DNA from: Hoylesella marshii DSM 16973 = JCM 13450
GTDB lineage: Bacteria; Bacteroidota; Bacteroidia; Bacteroidales; Bacteroidaceae
NCBI RefSeq assembly: GCF_000146675.1
Contig: NZ_GL397214.1
Location: forward strand, 1,071,871-1,135,870
Length of the DNA stretch: 64,000 bases
Direction of reading: 5' to 3'
In this document: positions 7,641 through 17,898 of the stretch, piece after piece
How positions within the stretch are numbered: the stretch's first letter is position 1
Layout of the letters: every line of letters begins with the position of its first letter
Made by a program: the position numbers and the translations under genes
The notes under the pieces: model-generated
The model's database searches: none
The model's input: the letters and a program-made list of their open reading frames with translations, nothing else
What the model was told of the DNA's origin: nothing

Positions 7641-10154
7641 TTATAGGTCGTCCAGATTTACCTTTTGCTCATCCGGTTTCTTACGTTTCTTCTCTTTGGC
7701 AGACTTTGCCTCTGTGGGATTACGGGCTGGTGTAGTGCTGCCATCGGCATCGGTCTGCTCTACCACGGATATGCCGTTGTCGTCTAAGATGACTTCACCT
7801 TCGGAGGAAGCCGAAAGACTGTCGATGGCTGTTGTGTCTCTGCGTGCCTGCGGTCTGTAACTGTCGCAGATATACATCCCTCGCGTGATGTCCTCATCTT
7901 TCGGTCGGTCAAACTTCCCGTGATAATCTCTAAATGCAGGGTCTTTGAAAACCGCTTGCAGAAAATAGCCGCAGATAGGAAGTGCAGTCCGACTGCCTTG
8001 CCCTAACGCGCCGGTACGGAAGTGGATACTTCGGTATTCGCCACCTACCCACGCGCCGACAACGAGCTTCGGACTTACGCCCATGAACCACGCATCGGAA
8101 TGGTTGTTGGAGGTGCCGGTCTTGCCGCCAAATTCCGTATCTCGAAACTCTCCCACATAACCCCACAGGCTCTGCGAGGTTCCGCCGGGTTCACGCATTC
8201 CTCCTTGCAGGAGTTGCTGCATCAGGAAAGCACTTTTGTAAGGTATCACCTGACGCTCTTCGTTCGGACCGACATATACTTCATGCCCGTCCTTGTCTAC
8301 GATACGTGTCACTAACACCGGCTCGTGCATCTTACCATTGTTGGCCACCGTACAATAAGCATCTGTCAGCTCAAGGAGGTTGACATCGGAAGACCCTAAT
8401 GCCAACGAGGGTGTTTCGTCCAAAGGACTCTTGATACCCATTTCGTGAGCTGTTTTGATAATGTTACGGATGCCCATCTCTTGTCCGAGTCTCACAGCAA
8501 CAGAATTGATACTGCGGGCAAAAGCACTCTTCAATGGCATAGAATCACCCGAAAAAGAACCGTTGGCGTTAGAAGGTGTCCACGTTACATCCTGCTTTTT
8601 AAACTTGTCATACACCTGCATAGAGATGTATTCATCACGCCGTTTATCGCAAGGGGTAAGCCCTTGATTCATCGCCTCAGTATAAACAAAAAGTTTAAAC
8701 GTAGACCCGGGCTGTCGCATGGCCGTCACTTTGTCGTATTTCCATGAATTGAAATCAATGTCACCCACCCATGCCTTTACCGCACCGCTCTGCGGTTCCA
8801 TCGCCACAAAGGCACAGTGCATGAATCGCACCATATAACGGATAGAATCCATCGTGGACATTTCTTTCTCTATCACTCCTTTTTCATAGTCGAAGAGCTT
8901 CACCTTGTGGGGCTGATTGAGATAGAATTGAATGGAATCGGGGCTGTTGGGGAATCGTGCCAACAGGTTTTTGTACACCGGTTGCTTCTGCACAATATCT
9001 TCAATGAAGTGGGGTATCACCTTGTGACTTTCGTCTTGCCACGGTTCTTGTCCTGCCCAATGACTGTTGAAGTTACGTTGCACTTGCCTCATCTGCTTGA
9101 TAGCAGCTTGTTCGGCATACTTCTGCAAACGCGTATCGATGGTCGTATATATCTTCAAACCACTGCTGTAGAGGTCGTAACCGTTATCTCTGCACCAATC
9201 TTTCAGGTATTCTGCCACCGCTTCACGGAAGTATTTGGCTTGTCCGTCGTAATTACTCTCCACGTTATAGTTCAGCCGAAGCGGTGTCTGAACAAGCGAA
9301 TCGCACTCGGCTTTCGTCAAATCGCCGTGAGAAAGCATTTGCCTCAACACCGTATTGCGCCGCTTCAAACTGTTTTCCGGATTGGAAATAGGATTATAAT
9401 AGGTAGTGGCTTTGAGCATACCTACCAGCACTGCGGCCTGTTCGGTCGTGAGTTGCGCCGGCGTTGTATTGAAATACGTTTTACAGGCGGTCTTGATGCC
9501 AAAGGAATTGGAACCAAAATCTACTGTATTTGCATACATCGTGATGATTTCTTTCTTATCATACACGGCTTCGAGCTTGCAGGCGATAATCCATTCCTTA
9601 CTCTTCATAATGAGCATTCGTATGCCCGGAATATATCCGAGCAGGCCGGTAGAATATTGCGTGCGAACCCTGAACATATTCTTGGCCAGTTGCTGCGTGA
9701 TGGTAGATGCTCCGCGGGCATCGTGATGCAAAATAGCATCCTTCATTGCAGCAAACATTCCCTGTGGGTCAATGCCGAAATGCTTGTAGAAACGTTCGTC
9801 TTCTGTGTCTACAAGGGCTCTCCAAAAGGCTGGATTCACCTCTTCATACTTCACGGGAGTTCTGTTCTCATTGAAATACTTGCCAATCAACACACCATCC
9901 GCACTATATATTTCAGAGGCTTGATTAGTGGTAGGATTCATAATCTTGGAAAACCCGGGCGACTTGCCAAACAACCACAGAAAGTTGATGTCTACCGCAC
10001 CAAGGTAGAGAAACAAGGCTACCAATAACGATGCAAAGGCCACTCCTGTCTTCACATACCACGGTCGCCCCTTATAAAGCGACTTGTACCAAGGCCAAAA
10101 AGCACGGCATTTAGCCAAGAACTTATCCCAATAGGGTCTTATCTTTTCTATCAT
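7641..10154 (-). CDS. mrcA: Penicillin-binding protein 1A, bifunctional glycosyltransferase/transpeptidase
   Basis: This class A PBP polymerises and cross-links peptidoglycan in the periplasm. The 837-residue protein has one N-terminal membrane anchor (residues about 36-56), a family 51 glycosyltransferase domain with EDERFYKHFG (118-127) and GASTITQQLAKN (148-159), and a transpeptidase domain with the serine motif STFK (484-487), SIN (548-550) and KTGT (678-681). The C-terminus is a charged Lys/Glu-rich tail. The miaA gene lies 55 bp upstream on the same strand. Co-transcription with miaA and the lpx genes is possible but not shown. Confidence 0.95.
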   Translation of the reverse strand: MIEKIRPYWDKFLAKCRAFWPWYKSLYKGRPWYVKTGVAFASLLVALFLYLGAVDINFLWLFGKSPGFSKIMNPTTNQASEIYSADGVLIGKYFNENRTPVKYEEVNPAFWRALVDTEDERFYKHFGIDPQGMFAAMKDAILHHDARGASTITQQLAKNMFRVRTQYSTGLLGYIPGIRMLIMKSKEWIIACKLEAVYDKKEIITMYANTVDFGSNSFGIKTACKTYFNTTPAQLTTEQAAVLVGMLKATTYYNPISNPENSLKRRNTVLRQMLSHGDLTKAECDSLVQTPLRLNYNVESNYDGQAKYFREAVAEYLKDWCRDNGYDLYSSGLKIYTTIDTRLQKYAEQAAIKQMRQVQRNFNSHWAGQEPWQDESHKVIPHFIEDIVQKQPVYKNLLARFPNSPDSIQFYLNQPHKVKLFDYEKGVIEKEMSTMDSIRYMVRFMHCAFVAMEPQSGAVKAWVGDIDFNSWKYDKVTAMRQPGSTFKLFVYTEAMNQGLTPCDKRRDEYISMQVYDKFKKQDVTWTPSNANGSFSGDSMPLKSAFARSINSVAVRLGQEMGIRNIIKTAHEMGIKSPLDETPSLALGSSDVNLLELTDAYCTVANNGKMHEPVLVTRIVDKDGHEVYVGPNEERQVIPYKSAFLMQQLLQGGMREPGGTSQSLWGYVGEFRDTEFGGKTGTSNNHSDAWFMGVSPKLVVGAWVGGEYRSIHFRTGALGQGSRTALPICGYFLQAVFKDPAFRDYHGKFDRPKDEDITRGMYICDSYRPQARRDTTAIDSLSASSEGEVILDDNGISVVEQTDADGSTTPARNPTEAKSAKEKKRKKPDEQKVNLDDL

Positions 10155-10209
10155 ATTATAATGGGATTTGGTTTCTTTGTGATTACAAAAATATGAAATG
10201 AATGATATT

Positions 10210-11106
10210 TTACGATAACTCGTCTATATATTTTATGATTTCTTCAACATCATCGGGATTAAACCATCGGATGGTATCATCGCGTTTAAACCATGTCAAT
10301 TGCTTTCTGCAATACCTACGGGTAGCTGATTGTATCTTAGCAACAGCCTCTTCCATTGTCGTTACACCGTCGAAATACTCGAAAAGCTCTTTGTAACCCA
10401 CCGTATTCAGGGCATTCAAATGCCTATAAAGAAAGTTTCTACGTGCTTCTTCCACAAGTCCCTGCTTCATCATCTTCAACACGCGTTCGTTGATACGACG
10501 GTAAAGCACTTCACGTTCACGGTTCAGCCCAATCTTCACAATACGGAACGGACGTTGTTTCTTTTCGTTTTTGCGGTAAGAAGAATACGGCTTTCCCGTA
10601 ATATGACATATCTCTAACGCATGAACCACTCGCCTCGGATTATTTCTGTCTACCTCTTTATAATGCTCGGGGTCTAATTTTCGCAACTCCTCTGCCAAGG
10701 CCGACAGTCCCTCTTCCTTAAGTCTCTGCTTCATCCATGTCCGTGTAGTATCGTCTACAGTAGGCAGTTCGTCTATCCCGTGGCAAACAGCATCGATATA
10801 CATCATGCTCCCGCCGCTCATCAGAGCAAAGCGATGGGTCTCGAACAGTTTATCAAGCAGTGTCAGCACATCTTCCTCAAACATCGAGGCATTATAGTAA
10901 TCGGAAAGTTGCTTGCATGCTGTAAGGTAATGCTTCACGCGTTGTCGCTGTGCAACAGTAGGTGCAGCGGTACCGATGGGCAATTCTTTGAAAAGCTGAC
11001 GGGAATCTGCATTGATGATAGGTACACCCAAATGTTCCGCCACTTGAAGGCTTAACTCGGTTTTACCCACGCCCGTCGGCCCCAAGATAACGATGAGTGT
11101 ATTCAT
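10210..11106 (-). CDS. miaA: tRNA dimethylallyltransferase MiaA
   Basis: MiaA transfers a dimethylallyl group from DMAPP to N6 of A37 in tRNAs that read UNN codons. The 298-residue protein is of normal length. It has the P-loop GPTGVGKTELS (residues 9-19), the substrate-binding stretch INADSRQLFKELPIGTAAPT, the RRVVHALEI segment and the C-terminal QLTWFKRD, all diagnostic. It lies downstream of lpxA with a 101-bp gap and upstream of the PBP1A gene. Confidence 0.96.
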   Translation of the reverse strand: MNTLIVILGPTGVGKTELSLQVAEHLGVPIINADSRQLFKELPIGTAAPTVAQRQRVKHYLTACKQLSDYYNASMFEEDVLTLLDKLFETHRFALMSGGSMMYIDAVCHGIDELPTVDDTTRTWMKQRLKEEGLSALAEELRKLDPEHYKEVDRNNPRRVVHALEICHITGKPYSSYRKNEKKQRPFRIVKIGLNREREVLYRRINERVLKMMKQGLVEEARRNFLYRHLNALNTVGYKELFEYFDGVTTMEEAVAKIQSATRRYCRKQLTWFKRDDTIRWFNPDDVEEIIKYIDELS

Positions 11107-11207
11107 CTGTTGTTATCGAATTAAATCCCTACAACATCAATCACAGAATAAAGCAAAACCGACTTATCATGCTAACAAACAGAATTTCACGCCCTATAAA
11201 AGCATGA

Positions 11208-11978
11208 TTATCGGATAATTCCTCTGTTAGAAGACTCGACAAAATCTATGATATACTTTATTTCTTTCGTGATTTTCAACTGTCGCTTTATCTCTTCTAT
11301 ACCCTCAGCCAGCACTCCTTTTGAGTACAAAAGCCGATAAGCCGTGTGTATCAGCTCAATGGTTTCATTGTCAAAACCCTTTCTGCGAAGTCCTACCAAA
11401 TTGATACCTGCATATCGTATGGGGTCTTTTCCGGCCGTAATATAAGGTGGAATGTCCTGACTGAAACGGCTTCCGCCTTGTATCATGACATAGCCGCCAA
11501 TGTGACAGAACTGATGACAAAGCACGGCTGCACTGATAATGGCATAATCATCGACTGTTACCTCGCCGGCAAACTTCGTGGAATTGCCGACGATAACATT
11601 GGAACCGATAATACAATCGTGAGCCACATGCATATTCTCCATCAGCAGATTGTTGCTGCCCACCAAGGTGGAACCCTTGGAAGCTGTACCTCTGGATATG
11701 GTCACGCTCTCACGTATGCTGTTGTTATCTCCTATTTCACACAACGTTTCTTCACCTCTGAACTTCAAATCCTGTGGCTTCGTAGAGATACTTGCCCCGG
11801 GGAAGAACTCATTATTACTGCCGATACGCGCCCCGAAATGAATGGTGACACTATTCTGCAACACGTTATTGTCGCCTATCACCGTATTACGGTCTATATA
11901 ACAGAAAGGGCCTATCACATTGTTGTCACCCAATTCCGCTTCAGGATGAATGTAAGCCAACGGGCTAATTTGATTCAT
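11208..11978 (-). CDS. lpxA: UDP-N-acetylglucosamine acyltransferase LpxA
   Basis: LpxA carries out the first step of lipid A synthesis, transferring a hydroxyacyl chain from ACP to the 3-OH of UDP-GlcNAc. The 256-residue protein is a left-handed beta-helix of hexapeptide repeats (HPEAELGDNNVIGPFCYI and following), with the MENMHVAHDCIIGSNVIVGN region carrying the catalytic His, and a helical C-terminal domain (RRKGFDNETIELIHTAYRLLY). It starts 14 bp after the lpxC/fabZ stop, so it is the third gene of the lpxD-lpxC/fabZ-lpxA operon. Confidence 0.97.
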   Translation of the reverse strand: MNQISPLAYIHPEAELGDNNVIGPFCYIDRNTVIGDNNVLQNSVTIHFGARIGSNNEFFPGASISTKPQDLKFRGEETLCEIGDNNSIRESVTISRGTASKGSTLVGSNNLLMENMHVAHDCIIGSNVIVGNSTKFAGEVTVDDYAIISAAVLCHQFCHIGGYVMIQGGSRFSQDIPPYITAGKDPIRYAGINLVGLRRKGFDNETIELIHTAYRLLYSKGVLAEGIEEIKRQLKITKEIKYIIDFVESSNRGIIR

Positions 11979-11992
11979 ACGTAGTCTGTATT

Positions 11993-13387
11993 TTACTTAT
12001 TCTTTACGATTTGCGCCGTAAATGTGGCTTCGGAAACCACCTTGTCGCCCACAAACACATAGCCTTTCATGGATGAAACGCCGTGTCTGACAGGTGCAAG
12101 CAGTTCTACTTTGAAGAGCAAGGTATCTCCCGGCACCACTTTCTGACGGAATTTCACGTCGTCTATCTTCATAAAATAGGTAGACCAACGCTCCGGCTCC
12201 TCTAAAGTGTTCAGCACCAATAAGCCACCACATTGCGCCATAGCCTCTATTTGCAAAACGCCGGGCATCACCGGTTCCTGCGGGAAGTGCCCTTGAAAGA
12301 AGGGTTCATTGCTCGTTACGTTCTTTACGCCCACAATACTTGTAGCGCCTACGGCCGTAATCTTATCGACCAATTGCATCGGATAGCGATGAGGAAGCAG
12401 TTCGCGGATGCGGTTTACATCCATCACGGGTTCCTCATTAGGGTCATAAATCGGAGCTTGTATCTCGTGTTTCTTTATTTCGCGACGCAGCAGACGTGCA
12501 AACTTATTATTAATGGTGTGACCCGGGCGAGTGGCAACGATGCGCCCTTTAATAGGCTTTCCTATCAGTGCCATGTCACCAATGACATCCAACAACTTAT
12601 GGCGGGTACACTCGTTTTCCCAAACCAACGGCTTATGCTGGATATAACCCAACTTAGTAGCATCCATATGGGGCACTTTTAATAGGTCGGCCAGCTGGTC
12701 TAAACGCTCCTGAGAGGTTTCTCTCTCGTAGATAACAATGGCATTGTCCATATCGCCTCCTTTGATGAGATTGGCTTTCAGCAAAGGCTCTATATCACGA
12801 ACAAAAACAAACGTACGGGCGGCAGATATTTCCTTAGAAAAATCCGACATGGCATCGAGTGTTGCAAACTGACTGTTCACAAACTTGGAGTCAAACGAAC
12901 ACATGGCTGTGATACTGAAATCTTCTTCGGGGAAGATAGTGATGCACGAGCCACTTTCCTCATCTTTCACTTCTATTTTCTTGCGAATGATGTAAAAGTC
13001 CTTGGGAACAGACTGCTCCACGATGCCCACTTCGTTGATTTTCTCTACATAAAGAGCGGCAGAACCGTCGAGTATCGGAAATTCGGGACCGTTTACCTGT
13101 ATGAAGCAGTTATCGATTCCAAGTGCATAAAGGGCAGCAAGACCATGTTCAACGGTAGACACCCGTACCTCTCCCTTTGCCAATACGGTGCCTCGCTGCG
13201 TATCTACCACGTTCTCGGCAATGGCTTCAATAATGGGTTGTTCTTCTAAATCGATGCGTTGTATCTTATATCCTGTATTCTCAGGGGCAGGATTGAATGT
13301 AACGGTAAGACTCAAACCGGTGTGCAATCCCTTACCGCACAGGGAGAAACTGCCTTTCAGTGTCTTCTGTTTCAACATTTCTGTCAT
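11993..13387 (-). CDS. lpxC/fabZ: Bifunctional UDP-3-O-acyl-N-acetylglucosamine deacetylase / 3-hydroxyacyl-ACP dehydratase
   Basis: This is a natural fusion of LpxC (zinc deacetylase, committed step of lipid A synthesis) with FabZ (dehydratase of fatty acid elongation), as is typical of Bacteroidetes. The LpxC part, residues 1-300, has GKGLHTG, TVEHGLAALYALGID with a zinc-binding His, and HKLLDVIGDMALIG with His and Asp ligands. The FabZ part, from about residue 315, has LLPHRYPMQLVD, the catalytic GHFPQEPVMPGV and EAMAQCGG. The fusion ties the hydroxyacyl-ACP branch point to lipid A. A second Met three codons in is an alternative start. lpxD lies 14 bp upstream. Confidence 0.97.
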   Translation of the reverse strand: MTEMLKQKTLKGSFSLCGKGLHTGLSLTVTFNPAPENTGYKIQRIDLEEQPIIEAIAENVVDTQRGTVLAKGEVRVSTVEHGLAALYALGIDNCFIQVNGPEFPILDGSAALYVEKINEVGIVEQSVPKDFYIIRKKIEVKDEESGSCITIFPEEDFSITAMCSFDSKFVNSQFATLDAMSDFSKEISAARTFVFVRDIEPLLKANLIKGGDMDNAIVIYERETSQERLDQLADLLKVPHMDATKLGYIQHKPLVWENECTRHKLLDVIGDMALIGKPIKGRIVATRPGHTINNKFARLLRREIKKHEIQAPIYDPNEEPVMDVNRIRELLPHRYPMQLVDKITAVGATSIVGVKNVTSNEPFFQGHFPQEPVMPGVLQIEAMAQCGGLLVLNTLEEPERWSTYFMKIDDVKFRQKVVPGDTLLFKVELLAPVRHGVSSMKGYVFVGDKVVSEATFTAQIVKNK

Positions 13388-13401
13388 TATATCTCTTTTT
13401 A

Positions 13402-14439
13402 TTATTTCTTCTCTCTTCGCAGTTCGTCTACCTCACGTTGCAAGTCATTGAGTTGCCGGTACAACTCCGGTAATCTACGGAAAATAGCTTGCGACTTGAA
13501 ATAGCCTTTGGGTTCCATCGGCGGTGTGCCGATAAGCGACTGATTGTCTTTCAGGTTTCCCGGCACACCTGATTGTGCTCCAAGGAAAACTTTGTCGCCT
13601 ATCGTGAGATGACCGGCAAGCCCCACCTGACCGCCAAACATGCACCAACGACCGATTTTTGTAGAACCGGCCACGCCAACTTGTGCCGACATGACCGTAT
13701 TTTCACCCACATCGGTATTATGGGCTATCTGTACGAGATTGTCTAACTTCACCCCTTTACGTATGTAAGTACTGCCCATTGTAGAACGGTCGATACAGGT
13801 ATTAGCGCCAATCTCCACATTGTCTTCAATTGTTACTATGCCTATCTGCGGTATTTTGTCGTAGCCCTCGGCATTGGGGGCGAATCCGAAGCCATCAGCA
13901 CCTATCACCGCACCGGCATGAAGAGTCACATGATTGCCTAAACGGCAGTCATGATAAACAGTAACATGGGGATAAATCAAGCAACCATTGCCTATTTTCA
14001 CGTTGTCACCAATGGTTACATGGGGATAAATCTGACAGCCATCACCTATCTCCACATGCTCGCCGATATAGGCAAAGGCACCGATATAGGCATCTTTTCC
14101 CACCTTTGCATCAGGCGAAATGAAAGCCAACGGGTGGATACCGGTCTTCTTGGGGCGTGTCGATTCATAAAGCTGCAACAATTGGGCTACAGCCTCGTAA
14201 GCATTCTTTACCCGAATCAGTGTGGCATGTGTGGGTCTTTCGAGCTTCACATTCTCGTCGATAAGCACAATGCTCGACTGCGTTTCGTAAATGTAATGTG
14301 TATATTTAGGATTTGATAAGAAAGAAATAGCACCCGACACCCCTTCTTCTATCTTAGCAAAGGTATGGACGGATGCATGCTCATCTCCTTCTATTCTGCC
14401 TTGTATGTATTCGGCTATTTGTTTTGCAGTAAATTCCAT
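13402..14439 (-). CDS. lpxD: UDP-3-O-(3-hydroxyacyl)glucosamine N-acyltransferase LpxD
   Basis: LpxD is the third enzyme of lipid A synthesis. It N-acylates UDP-3-acyl-GlcN. The 345-residue protein has an N-terminal uridine-binding domain ([19 protein letters not shown] to about 100), a hexapeptide-repeat beta-helix with [27 protein letters not shown]-type coils, the [15 protein letters not shown] segment carrying the catalytic His, and a C-terminal coiled helix ([20 protein letters not shown]). It is the first gene of the lpx operon. A TATATTTG promoter element lies 30-40 bp upstream. Confidence 0.97.
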   Translation of the reverse strand: MEFTAKQIAEYIQGRIEGDEHASVHTFAKIEEGVSGAISFLSNPKYTHYIYETQSSIVLIDENVKLERPTHATLIRVKNAYEAVAQLLQLYESTRPKKTGIHPLAFISPDAKVGKDAYIGAFAYIGEHVEIGDGCQIYPHVTIGDNVKIGNGCLIYPHVTVYHDCRLGNHVTLHAGAVIGADGFGFAPNAEGYDKIPQIGIVTIEDNVEIGANTCIDRSTMGSTYIRKGVKLDNLVQIAHNTDVGENTVMSAQVGVAGSTKIGRWCMFGGQVGLAGHLTIGDKVFLGAQSGVPGNLKDNQSLIGTPPMEPKGYFKSQAIFRRLPELYRQLNDLQREVDELRREKK

Positions 14440-14467
14440 TTCAACCTAATCAGTTGCATTATTTCTG

Positions 14468-14475
14468 CAAATATA
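14468..14475 (-). promoter_or_regulatory. Promoter -7 element of the lpx operon
   Basis: The minus strand reads TATATTTG followed by CAG, a TAnnTTTG match 29 bp before the lpxD start codon. I see no TTTG at the -33 spacing. Confidence 0.55.
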
Positions 14476-14712
14476 ACAAAATAAATTCATATACGGGGGA
14501 AACGCTCTTAAATATTTTTGTTTTTTGCGTTTTATACTTGCTGAAAGAGCATATGACTTCCAATTAACGAGAACAAAAAACCTTGTTCCCGACCAATCGA
14601 AAGCTGTACAACAATGAGGAAAAAGAGGCATATTGTCAAAAAAGGTGATAACTTTTCACAACGTAAAAGCAGGGGTATCGACAAGAAAAAAAGTCTCCTC
14701 CATGCGATATCT

Positions 14713-14750
14713 AAGAACAAACAAAAGGAGAGAATCCATAGATTCCCTCC
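14713..14750 (-). terminator. Rho-independent terminator of the LRR lipoprotein operon
   Basis: On the minus strand there is a 10-bp stem (ggagggaatc, loop tatg, gattctctcc, one A-C mismatch) followed by ttttgtttgtt, 26 bp after the stop codon at 14776. The rest of the 14440-14775 gap holds a small inverted repeat (gaacaa/ttgttc near 14571) and no gene. Confidence 0.85.
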
Positions 14751-14775
14751 TAAAGATAGTCTTCCAGACAATTCG

Positions 14776-16283
14776 TTACTGATTAAAACGGCTATCGATG
14801 AGGCTGTAACCAGCCACGTCTGTCCAGCGTTCAAACTTCTTCGTTTGAAGGTTCAACACGCCAAGACGACATTCCTTACTGGCCGTAGTATAAGAAATGA
14901 GCAACAAATCGAGTTTGGCATGCTTGGCAATGCTTACCAAACCGGAGTTAGCAAAGCCCGCATCTTTCAAAGATACCTCGCCAAGTAAGGTTTGTTCCTT
15001 AGTCTCTATGTTGTAAGAAAATATGCTTGTTTTCTTATTTTCATCACCTATGAAATAGAGCATCTTCGTTTTTTCATCATAAGCTGCTGACTTTCCAAAA
15101 TTTGTTACCGACAGTTCCGCAATAGCAGAACCATCTTTCATACTCCTCAATATCGGCGTATTCTCTATAGTAATCAAAGTATTGTCAGAAGATTGTACTG
15201 CCGATTTAATTTTAGACGATGTCGTAAGACTCTCCATCTTTTGGGCATCATAATCATAACTATACAGTTTGTCACGGAAAGGTATGAATGCCCACACTCT
15301 TCCCTCTCCGTAATAATACCTGCGGAGTTTAAGTCTGTCGAAAGCGGGCACAGGGTCTTTCAGTCGCTCATCATCCTTTAAATCCTTATTGAAATCCACT
15401 TTAAAGAACGAGGGGCCGAATGCAAAATATACGTTCCCTTTATTATCGACCGTTACACCGTTAAATCCATACCAATCAAGGTCTTCCGGTAATCGCACAA
15501 CAGCTTGGTGAACAACTTTCAAGGACTTGGCCTCAAACACTGTTACAAAATGATCTTTCTGCTTCGGAGTTACGAATTGAGAGTATACCAGATAATAGTT
15601 GCCTGCACGTTTCAGCGTTGATTCGTAACCAAGACTTATATTCGGATTTATCTCTTTGAATATTTTGTCATCTACCTTCCCATCATATGAAGTCAGAATG
15701 ATATTGCTCTCAATACCTGTAGGTGCGTGAGATGCGCCGTTATAAGGCACGCTCCCTTGGTCAAGCGTAATGAAATAACCGAAATAAGGCTCGTAAATAG
15801 CTCCGATAGGAGTCTTATTTACAGTGGAAAAGCCATACGCTTCCCATGAGGAGAACTCGGCTTCCGCTTGAGTATAAACGGTCTTTCCATTAGGTGTTTG
15901 ATAAAATACACCTTTCCCGAGTTGAGGTGCTTTGTCTACATAAATGACAGACAATGGAGTTTCTGCAAAAGCAGAATCAGCCAATTCCTTAGCCCCGTTC
16001 AACTTAACCGTAGTCAGATGTGAGCAGCCTTTAAATGCAGAAAGAGCAACTGTTGTGACCGAAGAGGCCTGAATCTCTTTTAACTTCTGCGAATTTCTAA
16101 ACGCATTCTTCCCGATAGTCTTAACTGTAGCAGGCAAAGTGACAATGCCGTCGGCCGGAATCAGCTCTTCCGGATAAGAAATCAGCACATCCCCTTGTAT
16201 CACGATCTCTGGTTGCTTCGTGTCGTCGCTGTCAGAACAGCCCACGAAAGCAATGGACAAAAAAATAAAAGATACTTATACAT
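14776..16283 (-). CDS. BspA-like LRR and beta-propeller-like lipoprotein, signal peptide out of frame
   Basis: The mature protein has an N-terminal acidic linker, LRR_5/BspA-type repeats at about residues 35-135 (LPATVKTIGKNAFRNSQKL, VALSAFKGCSHL) and a 330-residue C-terminal region of repeated short beta segments that looks like a propeller. The main frame has no ATG: it opens only at a TTG at 16260. An ATG at 16283-16281 overlaps the upstream stop as TAATG and reads ATG TAT AAG TAT CTT TTA TTT TTT, then loses frame in a T7 run (16265-16259). One extra T would give MYKYLLFFLSIAFVGCSDSD, a textbook lipoprotein signal. The gene is therefore phase-variable, slippage-decoded, inactivated, or carries a sequencing error. 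Downstream there is a good terminator. Confidence 0.75.
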
Positions 16284-17383
16284 TATTTCTTCACTTTAGA
16301 AATAGAACTATTCATATATTTAGTTTGTCCCATAATTTGGGTTCCTGTACAATCTACAACCATCAAATGAGGTTGTTTAACGCCGAAAAGCGGCGAGAAA
16401 ACGCCTGTAAAGTCATTCTTTGCAAGATAGATGCAATATACATTGGGTAACTTTGTCAGCACATCGATACTACCTGATAAGCGGTTGTTTTCTAAAGAAA
16501 GCTGCTGTACGGCAGAGAGATGGGCAAATGATTCGGGAATGCTGCCGGTAAGATTGTTATTTGATAAATACAATTCCTTTACTTTCAAATGCCCATAAGA
16601 GTCAGGTATCCCCCCTTCAAACTTATTCTTCGACAGATAAAGAACCTTTAATTTCTCCGCATTCTTAAATTGAGGCAAACGACCTTTCAGATTGCAAACA
16701 GCTAAGTCGCACTCAACCAAATTGGGCAAATCTATAACCTCCGGCATGGAAGTAAAGCCCTGACGACCTAACCGGAGGAAAGAGAGCTTTTTCAGGTTAT
16801 TGATAGTTTGAGGAATCGCACCTGTTAAAACATCCGGATTTTGAGCATGGGTAACATGCTTCATATCCCATGGAGATGTCCACATATCTAATGAATCAAG
16901 CGAGGTTAAACAGCCTATTCTGTCAGACAAACTACCTGTTAGACTCGTGAAGGATAGTTTCAAACTTTTCAACTCGGTAAGATTATATATCTCGTCAGGG
17001 ATGGAACCACCTAAATCTGTATTGTAAGAAAGATTGAAGCGTTGAAGACGCGACAGTTTGCCAATGGACTCCGGTAGTTTTCCCTTCAAATTGTTGTGTA
17101 CCAAACACAAAGAGACCACTCTTCCGTTAGCAACCTTTACGCCATACCAATCCTTGAGAGGTTTCTCCAACCAACCTTCATTCTTGTACCAATGACCACC
17201 ATCTAAAGCATTGTAAAAGTCTACTAAAGCCAATGAATCTGACGATTCTGTGACGCGACTTTTCATGTTTGATACTTGTTTCTCTTTGGTACCTTGCTCT
17301 TCCGAAGTGATGTCGCTACCACATGAAGCCAGCAAAGCAACCATACTCAATGCTGAAATACAGCACAATTTAAACATTTTCAT
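16283..17383 (-). CDS. Leucine-rich-repeat lipoprotein
   Basis: This is a predicted surface lipoprotein of 366 residues. The open frame reaches back to 17494, but the Met at 17383 starts a proper signal peptide (MKMFKLCCISALSMVALLASC, lipobox LASC), so I use it. The mature part begins with a plant-like LRR cap (LVDFYNALDGGHWYKNEGW), then about nine 23-residue repeats of the form LxxLxLSxNxLxGxIP. Such proteins in oral and gut Bacteroidales act in adhesion, but the ligand here is unknown. Its stop codon overlaps the ATG of the next LRR gene (TAATG), which indicates translational coupling. Confidence 0.8.
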   Translation of the reverse strand: MKMFKLCCISALSMVALLASCGSDITSEEQGTKEKQVSNMKSRVTESSDSLALVDFYNALDGGHWYKNEGWLEKPLKDWYGVKVANGRVVSLCLVHNNLKGKLPESIGKLSRLQRFNLSYNTDLGGSIPDEIYNLTELKSLKLSFTSLTGSLSDRIGCLTSLDSLDMWTSPWDMKHVTHAQNPDVLTGAIPQTINNLKKLSFLRLGRQGFTSMPEVIDLPNLVECDLAVCNLKGRLPQFKNAEKLKVLYLSKNKFEGGIPDSYGHLKVKELYLSNNNLTGSIPESFAHLSAVQQLSLENNRLSGSIDVLTKLPNVYCIYLAKNDFTGVFSPLFGVKQPHLMVVDCTGTQIMGQTKYMNSSISKVKK

Positions 17384-17629
17384 TTGCTTGTTTTTTTTAA
17401 TAGTAAGTTTCCAAGTTAATTCTCTATTGTTTTTTATCTCTACTTGACAGTGCAAAGGTAATATTTTATTACCACTTTCCATGACCTTTTTCATACTTTT
17501 TTTGTATAAAATTCATACATAATTAACCAGCATCCGAAAGTCCACCTCATACCTCCTTTTTTCTCCATGATATAAGAGATTAGGCAAAATCAACATTTGT
17601 AAAACATCAATACCCAAACTTCCATATAA

Positions 17630-17715
17630 TAAAAGGATAGCTTTCACACGCTAAGAGCTATCTTTTTACACGCTCAAAGCTATGCTTTTAAGAGGTAGGA
17701 GCTTAGCTTTTAAAA
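17630..17715. repeat. 22-bp period array B1
   Basis: cacgct recurs at 17647 and 17669 (22 bp), and agct recurs at 17656, 17678 and 17700 (22 bp). The first part folds as gatagct...agctatc and on the minus strand is followed by cttttatt, so it could terminate the ileS operon about 230 bp past its last gene. The same style of array, with agctaagct cores, occurs at 23.87-23.95 kb after rpoD. The rest of 17495-17898 shows no gene. Confidence 0.7.
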
Positions 17716-17898
17716 TACAACCTTTATCTATCTGTATACCAACGGATTATCTTTGACCCGATATTTTTTCACTTGCAATGTTCTATGAACAAAAGTATTT
17801 TGTCATTGAAACAGCATTTTATCTTGTCCTTACTGTGTTTTCCATAAGATATTTTGTTGCGTCGATAGTACTTCTAACAAGGCTACGAACAAGAAAAA

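Noticed and set aside
8817-10028. A 403-codon plus-strand ORF opposite the PBP1A gene
   Set aside because: Complete overlap with a gene carrying STFK, SIN and KTGT motifs.
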